This document shows, one piece after another, positions 23,301 to 31,800 of a DNA stretch of 64,000 nucleotides. The DNA is from Gibbula magus (taxonomy: Eukaryota > Mollusca > Gastropoda > Trochida > Trochidae). The stretch is taken from assembly GCA_936450465.1 (NCBI GenBank), contig OW388291.1, positions 78,010,436 through 78,074,435 of the forward strand. The letters run 5' to 3'. How positions within the stretch are numbered: position 1 is the stretch's first letter; every line of letters starts with the position of its first letter. Under the pieces are notes generated by a model. The model worked only from the letters and a program-made list of their open reading frames with translations, had not been told where the DNA came from and did not search any database. The translations under genes and the position numbers were made by a program.

Positions 23301-26300
23301 CAGAACAAACAAAAGAGGGTCAAATGCAACATAAGCCGTTACTTCATGCAGAAATTCAGAATTATCATGAAGTCACATACTATGTTTTAAGATCATCAGC
23401 CTATAAAGCCAGAATGGGTCGATGTCCATCTGTAAGCTTATCACATGATGTCATGGTAGAGCTCAATGTAACAACGGCATTGGCAGATTGCAAGGTGGAC
23501 CAATTCAGCAAGATGTGGCCAGTCATTTAGACGAATCCCGACAGACAATCTCAACATTTTGTACTGGTTCTACGATACCAACAGTGTTAAAGACAGACCA
23601 AGGTCAGGGAAACCAAGAGTGACAACTGCAACACAAGATAAATAGAGCAGACTGTTACATCTTTCGAGACCGCACTATGACTGTGACATCTACAAGTACG
23701 CAGATCCCTGGGCTACGCAGAATTTCAGATTAAACAGTACGTAAGAGATTGTTGGAGGCTGGGTTGACATTTCCTGTACCCCTGTAAAGTCAACTCTATA
23801 GTGTTTGTGTATCTGGCTGGGCGACATGATTAATGTTTGCAGCAATGTGTGCTTGCATCCTCAAATGAGGTTTGATTGATGATTTCTGTAACCATGCACT
23901 CTCCAAAAATGTTTTTATATCAAATTATTAAATTTTGAGTCAGTGTCAAGCTTCTTTTTTTTAAGAGTATATACCGGGTAAAACTTTCTAGGTTAAGTAA
24001 AAATGACACATCTACAGTATACTATCAGAAGGTTGTCACAAACCAAATTGAAGTTATGTTACTTACATCAACTGTGAGTTCTGAGAAAGTGTTTGTTCAG
24101 GTATCAATTCTTCTCCTTTTAATTCCACCAGAAGCTTTTCTTTTTGTCTCATCAAGGCTTCCTTTTCAATTTGAATCAGCTTTAACTCTTCATAATCCTA
24201 AGGAATCAAAAAGAAAAACAGGTCAAGGGAATTATAGCTTTACTTAACTAAACCAAATTAAAACTAGATGAACATTTGCGGGACAACGCAAAAGTAGAGC
24301 AGCTCCGAAACTTAGGGTCTCGCCTTTCCCTGTTCCGCCTTCTCGTCAGCATCAATAAAATTGGAATTCTTTTTTAACAAAAACTTGTTCCTCATTTGAG
24401 TTATTACTAATCATCACTGGGGTCACTTTTCACAGGTTTGTTCTTAAAACCTATTTCTTATTTCAAAATTTGATCAAAGGATTAACGTAGTCAAAATCAA
24501 TATCTCATGACCTTGACCTTTGACCTTCAAGGTCACACCATTAATGATCACTTTTCATTGTGAATAACAATCATGCAATGACTCAAAGTGTTCATACCGG
24601 TAGTTAAAATACGGCATACACACAAAAGCATGCTTAAGTTGTGACCTAGCTGTGACCTTGACCTTTGACAGATTTTAAAGAAAACCTTTTCAAATCTTGG
24701 TCTTTCTCCATAGTTCATATAAACCAAATAAGAGGCTGATAGCACAAAAAAAGTTTGAAGTTATGTTTACAAGGATTGTTGTAGTGATTTCAGAACTCAT
24801 GACCTTGACCTTTGACCTTGAATGTGAACATGTCAAAATCATTCACCAGGTTTATAAGAAAGAAGCTATCTATATGAGGTGTTAATATCTTCATGGACAA
24901 AAGTTACTTAGTGATTTCAGAACTGTTCAGCATGACCATATCTCGTGACCTTGACCTTTGATCTTCAAGGTCACACAGTCAATGAAAACTTTTCATTGTC
25001 TATAACAATCATGTAATGGTTCAAAGTGTTAATAGTTGAAATAAGGCATGTTCGCAAATGTATGCTTAAGTTGTTATCTCGCTGTGACCTTGACCTTTGA
25101 CGGATGTTAGCGAAAACTTTTTTAAATCTTGTCTTTCTCCATAGTTGATATAAACCAAATAAGAGCCTGATAGCACAAATATTTTTCTAGTTATGTTTTC
25201 AAGGATTTTTTTTACAAATTTCAGAACTCATGACCTTGACCTTTGACCTTGAATGTGAACATGTCAAAATTATTCACCAGGTGTATAAGATTGAAGCTAT
25301 GTATATTATGTGTTGATACCTTCTTGGAAAATTCAGAACTGGTGACCTTGACCCTATCTCGTGACCATGACCTTTGATATTCAAGGTCACACATTCAATG
25401 ATCACTTTTCATTGTATAATACAAATATGTAATGATTCAAAGTGTTAGTAGTTGAAATAAGACATTTTTGCAAAAGCATGCTTAAGTCCTGACCTCGTTG
25501 TGACCTTGACCTTTGACGGGCCTTAGCGAAAACCTTTCCAAATCTTGGCCTTTCTACATAGTTGATATACACCAAAGAGCCTGAGCCAAGTTATTTTGTT
25601 TACAAGGATTATTTTAGGAATTTCAGACCATAACCTTGAATGTGATCATGTCAAAGAAATTTCCCCAGGGGTATAAGTAGGAAGTTATTTATATGAGTTC
25701 TCAAAACCTTCTTGGAGAAAAGTTATAGCCAATACAAAACGCGCCCACGGCGACGGAAACTGCGCAAAATTTGATAGCAGCTCCGACTAAGTCGGAGCTT
25801 CTAAAAAACTCAATCCTTATCATGAGAAATAGAATCACAATTTTGTCACTATGAATTCTTTAGGGTGGCTACACACTGTTCCGAATTATGACAAAATATG
25901 ACAACACGAAAGAAAAAATATTTTACATGATGTCAGAAGTTAGCCAAACATTAATCAAATGTTCATCAACATCAGTAAGTGCTTGACTACAGACAATATT
26001 TAACACATTAACTCACGTCAACTTGTATGTTTAAAGGGAAAGTTCTATCGCCGATTTATCGGCAGCTTCCGCCATCTTGGTTTCTTGGCATTTCGTGAAA
26101 TGAAAACACGTTATATTTAACCCAATTTAAAAAAATGTTAATAAAAGAACATATATACACTTAATAGGATATTCACATAGTAACACATAACGTATCATAA
26201 AACTAATAAACAATGTGATATTCGGCTGTAGCAAAGTTTTCCCCACAAGCAGCAGCGATGAATGGCTTCAATTCGCATTGTTTTTATTTTTCAAAAAATC

Positions 26301-28561
26301 TGCGCTTATCTTTATCAAGTTGTGAAATGTAAAGTCATCAAAGTATTGACTTAATTAATATCTTTCAATTTGACCGTGTATAAAAAATACCCTGATAGAA
26401 CCCTCTTCTTTAGATGCATGTACCACCTTGATTGAAGATTTAACATTAATATTTTTATTTCTTCTATGAAAATAATAAACACAAATCACCATTTTTGAAA
26501 ATGAGAACACAATATTTTCAAAAAGTATAAACTTCATGACAAGTAACACCCATTTAACCATTTAATCATAAGTAAAAATTGCTTTTGTGTACATTACTCG
26601 AGAATTAGTGACATGAAAGGTGATTCAATAATATCAAACGGATATACACACAGGAATTACCATAAACAGCTAACGTAGACCAAATGGTTGGGTAAAATCT
26701 TTATTCTGGCAAATGGACAGAGCTACGGTAATAGGAGAAAAGGCTAACTTTTGAAATTGAGTCAAATAAAATTGTATAATCAAAGCTTCATCTGCCTGTT
26801 ATCTTTCATACATGTCATATTACAACGTTATCACGACGTTGTAATGCATAGAACCAGAGATAAGCCACTAGAATATGTTAGTATGAATGATACTCCTGTT
26901 GAAATTGTCTCGGAATATAAGTATCTAGGTACCATCATTGATGATAAATTGAATTGGAATAGTAATACTGAAGCTCTGTACAAAAAGTGTCAACAGAGAC
27001 TATATTTTATGAGGAAATTAAGATCTTTTGATGTTGATATGAAATTATTGAAAGTTTTTTTACACATGCTTTGTTATGAGCGTCTGGTGATGAGAAAATT
27101 TTATTACATGCTCGGAAAATCATTTCGGATACATCACACATTTTATACTAAGAATATTCCCTTTTGCCATCTGGAAAACGTTTTAATATGCCTTATCATA
27201 AGTCAAACCGAACCAGGAAATCTTTTGTACCTTGTAGTATTTCAATTCTGAACAAAAACTTTTGGGAATGTTAATGAAATATGTACATTTAAATTGTTGA
27301 AACTGTAAGTGTTGTATTGTAAATATATGTAATGTAATAATGTATTATATAAATTATATCATGTCATGCTCTGTCGGATGTACAAAGAATTCCATTTGGG
27401 TAATAAAGTGTTATCTTATCTTATCTTATCTTATCTTATTTGGGAGACAACAAAATGACGTTGTGGCGACGTCAGAAACCTATTTAAAGGGAAAGTTCTA
27501 TCACCGATCTATCGGCAGCATCAGCCATATTGGATTCTTGGCATTACGTGAAATGAAAACATGCTATATTTAACCCAATTTTACACTTTCTAAAAAATAA
27601 AATATATACAATGATAGAAAATTCACATAGTAACAGATAACACATAATAAAACAAAAAATAATATGCTGTTAGACCGTAGCGAAATTTTCCCCACTCGCA
27701 GCGTCGATGAATGGCTTCAGTTCTCATCGTTTTTATTTTTCAACAAGTGTGCGCTTGCCTTTATCAATTTGTGAAATATAAAGTCATCAAAATATTACTT
27801 TCATTAGTATCTTTCACTGTGTTTTAATCATGTATTAATAACATATATGTGTAAATAGGAATATCCTCTCGAATTTCGTTTTCACAAAAATTACCCCGAT
27901 AGAACCCTCCTTTTAGATAGGCCTACATAGACATAGACTTCATTTCCACATCTTCACAACATTGTACATTGTATGTAGGTAGAAAAAACACGTTGTAGCA
28001 ACTTGTTTGGAAGTCTACAGAATGATGTTATGACGACGTCAGAAATCTATGTCACCAAAACGTTGTAATCAGGTAGAAAAACCACGTTGTAGCAACCTTT
28101 CTGGGGGTCTACAGAATGATGTTGTGACTACAAATGATCTACGCAAGAACAAGGTAAAGTGGACGTTGTGACGTTATCACAACGTAGATTTGTTAGCTGG
28201 TAATTTAATTTAAAACCATTTTACCTCACCTAACAAATAAGAAGGTGTTCCTTTTATTACATTAGTTAATACATTAAAAAATTGGGCCAAGATATATTTA
28301 GAATCAACCAGAGGCAGAGTCCTACTAGAACTGTCATAAAGCTGACATAACGATAACAATGATTGTGTAATTTGTGTTTATTACATGCTGTACTTGTGGC
28401 TCTATTCTTGACAACCCTTCTTCCATTACGTCAAAACACAAGTGATATAATGCAAACTTCTGAATAATCTTATTGCCAAGATTACACTTGAGTCCGGCTA
28501 TCTGTTGATAAATGTGTTTCATACGTCGCGCTGTAAGCCACTTCCTGTATAAATGACGCAT
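20371..28561 (-). CDS. Uncharacterised coiled-coil protein, seven exons, about 308 residues
   Basis: I do not recognise this gene. Seven minus-strand exons join in phase: 28561-28394, 28341-28225, 24197-24067, 23297-23167, 21990-21919, 21192-21060 and 20545-20371. Each join uses GT-AG sites and the product ends ...LEKDVLPYL-stop, with AATAAA (20361-20356) just after. The first ATG (28561) begins MRHLYRKWLTARRMKHIYQQ. Residues about 1-95 look helical. Residues about 96-175 are rich in Glu, Lys, Gln and Leu (for example LKLIQIEKEALMRQKEKLL and EIHSLEVRNKEIHHQLHLLD) and should form coiled coils. The last 90 residues look globular, with a beta-like segment GLVVTVTIST. No signal peptide or membrane segment is apparent. 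This helical/coiled/globular order resembles small kinetochore or augmin subunits, but that is only an analogy. The donors of exons 1 and 2 each have a near alternative. Confidence 0.72.
21193..21918 (-). other. Intron 5 of the coiled-coil gene
   Basis: No exon or named repeat was recognised. The open frames at 21341-21580 (+) and 21515-21847 (-) overlap each other and have no recognisable protein features or fitting splice sites. Confidence 0.4.
22157..22444. mobile_element. Short MITE with CCGTATTCTCT ends
   Basis: A 288-bp element with inverted ends CCGTATTCTCT ... AGAGAATACGG, both preceded or followed by TA and by runs of AAATAAATAA that may be part of a target duplication. Inside, GCCCACCCCCA occurs twice (near both ends). 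No coding capacity. It lies in an intron of the coiled-coil gene. Confidence 0.75.
22495..22800 (-). repeat. tRNA-derived SINE, copy 1
   Basis: Read on the minus strand, the head has a tRNA-like B box GGTTCAAATCCCGCC, and the tail ends GTGATATAAGTGAAATACTC, the same tail phrase as the SINE at 48315-48625. The plus-strand edge shows a short GGTGA array (AGGTGAGGTGAGGTGAGGTG). It is inserted in an intron of the coiled-coil gene, in the same orientation as the gene. Confidence 0.72.
23405..23790 (+). pseudogene. Tc1-like transposase N-terminal remnant
   Basis: Broken frames match the DNA-binding part of Tc1-like transposases: MGRCPSVSLSHDVMVE at the start, then, in another frame, NSVKDRPRSGKPRVTTATQD, the linker motif with the GRPR-like hook, followed by a stop and a region like the second helix-turn-helix. 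Frame changes and stops show it is dead. No inverted ends were found. It lies on the strand opposite to the coiled-coil gene, in its intron 3. Confidence 0.72.
24290..25805. repeat. 1.5-kb interspersed repeat with iterated TGACCTTGACCTTTGACCTT motif
   Basis: Ends share AGCAGCTCCGA (24297: GAGCAGCTCCGAAACTTAGG; 25780: TAGCAGCTCCGACTAAGTCG, followed by GAGCTT that forms a hairpin with the preceding AGCTCCGACT). The body is about three diverged tandem units of about 440 bp. Each has CATGACCTTGACCTTTGACC, CACTTTTCATTGTNNATAAC and CAAATCTTGGTCTTTCTCCATAG. The TGACCTTTGACCT core occurs about eight times. No transposase gene. It occupies intron 2 of the coiled-coil gene. Confidence 0.82.
26033..26412. 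mobile_element. MITE, copy 1 (AAAGGGAAAGTTCTATC ends)
   Basis: Left end AAAGGGAAAGTTCTATCGCC, right end GATAGAACCCTCTTCTTTAG, which is its approximate inverse. Inside are GATTTATCGGCAGC, CTTGGCATTTCGTGAAATGA and CAGCGATGAATGGCTTCAAT. The same sequence recurs at 27485-27920 with about 80 percent identity by eye. Confidence 0.7.
26560..26842. other. Unassigned intronic sequence, possible ACGTTG-element start
   Basis: Includes CAGCTAACGTAGACC (26668) and TACAACGTTATCACGACGTTG (26820), phrases like those in the ACGTTG-rich element at 27960-28200. The two may be halves of one element split by the LINE insertion at 26843-27440. Confidence 0.3.
26843..27440 (+). pseudogene. LINE reverse transcriptase 3' fragment with CTTAT tail
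   Basis: The frame contains VEIVSEYKYLGTIIDDKLNW and NTEALYKKCQQRLYFMRKLR followed by SFDVDMKLLKVF, the conserved segment just after the reverse transcriptase domain of CR1-like LINEs. The remaining 3' part is degenerate and ends in a (CTTAT)n microsatellite at 27413-27440, a common LINE tail. It is 5'-truncated and dead. Intron 2 of the coiled-coil gene, opposite strand. Confidence 0.82.
27485..27920. mobile_element. MITE, copy 2 (AAAGGGAAAGTTCTATC ends)
   Basis: Same family as 26033-26412: AAAGGGAAAGTTCTATCACC at the left, CCGATAGAACCCTCCTTTTA at the right, shared inner blocks TGGCATTACGTGAAATGAAA and CGATGAATGGCTTCAGTTC. A segment of about 50 bp (27815-27880) is present here but not in copy 1. 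Confidence 0.7.
27960..28205. repeat. ACGTTG-rich element
   Basis: Two diverged direct units contain AGGTAGAAAAA.CACGTTGTAGCAAC, then GTCTACAGAATGATGTT.TGAC. It ends GTGACGTTATCACAACGTAG then ATTTGTTAGCTGGTAAT. Short inverted ACGTTGTGACGTTATCACAACGT at 28172-28194 can fold into a hairpin. It resembles non-autonomous DNA elements but ends were not proven. Confidence 0.5.
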
Positions 28562-28868
28562 GCGCAAGACGCAAACTAGTTGATCGCTTCGAAATTCTAA
28601 ACTTGTTTCTGGAAATTTGAAAGTCCTTACTCCATTGAAAGTTCATAAAACATATAGTATTTGTTTTTCCAGTCAATCTGATAAACTGATCCAATAATAT
28701 TATATATACTTTTCCATTAGTTTTAAGCGATTCGACTACCATGTTTATGATGTACTCTTTATAATTCGCTTTAGATACTACGTAGTAGTTTTGCATGAAA
28801 CCGATACTGCACTTCCGTTTGACGAGTTTACATTTTTATCGCGATTACTTTTGTGCAACAAAAGAAAG
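28562..28868. promoter_or_regulatory. Probable bidirectional promoter
   Basis: The interval between the two divergent start codons is 307 bp. An NRF1-like palindromic motif GACGCATGCGCAAGACGC overlaps the start codon of the coiled-coil gene at 28556-28573, and ETS-type motifs CACTTCCTG (28539) and CACTTCCGTTTGACG (28809) lie at the two sides. These are motifs typical of TATA-less animal housekeeping promoters. No clear TATA box was assigned. Shared regulation of the two genes is an inference from spacing. Confidence 0.5.
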
Positions 28869-31800
28869 ATGCCGAGCAAAAAGAAGAAGTATAATTCAAG
28901 ATTTCCACCGGTATGTATTATACTTAGCTAGAGGTCAATTTGATGCATTATTTTGTGGCTTCTTTTATGCTAAAGTTGACGCTCACTGAGATACTATCGA
29001 TAACATTGTGTTGTTTGTTGTTTCAGGCAAGGATAAAAAAGATCATGCAAACAGATGATGATGTAGGCAAAGTTGCTGCGGCCGTCCCCGTTATTATATG
29101 TATCCTTGTGAATTCAAAGATAATTTTTAAGAGTTTTGTAAGTGGCAGAAAATGAAATCATTCAAAGACCTGTACTCTGACAGTGTTGGACAAATACGAC
29201 AGAACTCATTTTGTCAATGTTGTTTCTATTTTTAAAAGGAAACTTTCAAATGCTATTTTTGAAATGTAAAGAGAATCGAGTTAGCTGCACCACTTAAAAC
29301 AAATAAAACCTTATCTGCATACATATCATCGTAAACATTCAATAGCCATTATTGTTTTATCAGTAGTAGTATTATTAATACTAACTGAATGTAGATGAAA
29401 TGACACATCATGAGAAGCACCATTCAAAAACTTTGGCATTGTTCTCTTGAAAATCATCAATAAAGTTTTTCTTAAATTGCATTATGTTTAAAAGGAGCTA
29501 ATTAATTTGATTTTCATAATTGAAGTTGAGCTGATTGATGAAAAAGTAATTTTTGCGGGTTGGGCTCATTCAGAACAACTGGTTGACAAAATAACAGTCT
29601 GATTAAAATCGACCTTGTTCCGAGGAATACAATTTGCAAAATTTTGCATCTGCCGGGATACGAACAGGTTCTGTAGATTCCTCACCACAAGGTCTTAGAA
29701 CACCCCATATAGGCGTGTGTTCAGAACCAGTTTAGCGCAGCCAAAACCCAGTCAAATAGCTTACCAATCACATCATAGTATTTAAACGGTTGCGGTTTTG
29801 AAAGCATTCGGAACAGACAAAAGGATAGCTGTTTGGAGTTATCTGCCCCTAGTTTCTCGCACCGAAAGCATTTGTTGGGCATCTTTTGATTGGCTAGCTG
29901 AATTGCGCCCGAACACGCTAGTGTACGGGGTGCTTTCAGACGGTTTGGCGTGGAAACCCACGAACGAGTTCGTATCCCGGTAGATGCACTATTTTGCATT
30001 TTTTATTCCACGGAAAACCGTCGATTTTAATCAGACTGACAAAATAAGTGCTGTCTGATTGGGACTAGTGAGTGGTAAGGGTGAAATGATGTCATATTTA
30101 AATACCATAAAAACAGGGGGCCCATTAAAACAGGTTACTCAAGGGTACTATAGTGACTGTCTTGGGTTTCACTTGGATTTAAGCACAAGCATTATTTCCT
30201 TAACTCTCATTTTAGCTCGAGCCCTTGAGCTGTTTATTGAATCTCTCATCTTGAAAACTAATGAAACCACTGTTGCCAGAAACGCCAAAACTTTAACAAC
30301 GTCTCACATGTAAGTAGTCCATTTAATGAAAACCTTTCAATTATTTTGTATCAAGAGAAAATTAATTTCAGCAATTCAATTGAAAAAAAATATCATAATT
30401 ATTTGTGAACTTCTCTCATGATCATGATGATCTACTCACAAAATATGTAAATATCCTGATCAAGATTCTCTAAAATGTGTCTCTAAAACCTGTTTCTGTT
30501 TTTCACAGAAAACAAACTATAGAGGGAGAGAAGAAGTTTGACTTTCTGCGTGACCTCGTGTCAACTATTCCAGACCATCAGACAGAGGACGATGGAGGGG
30601 AAAATTCAGGTCATGTTGAACCCAAAAAAAGAGGACCCAGAGGGTAAATATGAATGTTATTTGCATTTCTGAAAGTATTGGCCCCTAATCCTTTTTAACT
30701 AGCAAATATGTATAGATCTTTATGATCAAATCCTCTCTTGCACTCCTGCAATAAAAAAAGTTGTAAATCCATAAAACTCGTTCTCCTTCATGGTCAAATC
30801 ACCCTTTATTCCAAGTAGTATTTTGGCATTTAATAGTCCAGCATCTTTTTCACTAGCCATTGAATAGAGTGCTAGTCTCAATCAACAAAATAGTCATAAT
30901 AGTATTTCGTTAATGTTAAACATGGTTTATAGACATACTGATGTGATTTAATTTTGCATGAGATAACGTTACAACACTTCTTATTCTTTATAGTTCAGCA
31001 TATTCTTGCGTTCCACCAGATATAATCAAAAACATAAAATGTGTATTTTAAAAATTTCGTGCTCAGAATTTATAAAAATCATTTACGAACTATTTACTTC
31101 CCTTTTTTTAGGCCCAGAAAACCAAAAGATGGAACAAGCTCAAGAAAGAGAAAAGACAGAAAATCATCATCAGAAAGCTCAGAAGCAAATGTAAATTTAG
31201 TATATGATCATCTAATAACTGACTACAATACAATGATCTGATATTTCTAATATTGTCATCAATTTATAAAACTTAGGAGAATTGATGACAACAGTAGAAG
31301 TATGACATTAAATCAAATTGTTGAATGTCTTTCATTCATAATTTAACTGTTTCATTATATGAGTTAAATTTAGGTTTATTTCGTGCGTGTTTAATTATAG
31401 ATTCATATACCAAAAGAGGGGAAGCAGTGTAGAACCACCAGAACATGTACAAACATAAAACGTAGCTCTAATGAAGATCCTCTAGGAGTCAAAACACGTA
31501 AGCGATTGAATATAAAAAACATCGCAGCCAAGTAACTCCCCATACTGGTGTCTTGCCCCTGTCTCTCTCTCAACCCTCAACATCCTTAACAAAGGCAGAC
31601 GGGGGGGGAGGTCTGGTCATAAAATTTTCATGCAATATGTTTCAAAGGGGGTGTGGGAGGAGAATCCGATAATTCAGTAGCTCGATTTATACCCCCTGAA
31701 TCTGCCAGGGCTTAAGTGGATACCAGAACCAACTACTACCACACTTCCCACATTCATGCTTGACCTCATGTAGACAGCTCCCTTCAAGAAATTCACAAAA

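Noticed and set aside
25954..25999. Possible extra exon of the coiled-coil gene reading QALTDVDEHLINVWLTSD
   Set aside because: Acceptor and donor are plausible but its phase does not fit the neighbouring exons, which join directly in frame without it.
28482..28796. 104-residue minus-strand frame overlapping the promoter region
   Set aside because: It is in a different frame from the phase-consistent first exon of the coiled-coil gene and has no recognisable features.
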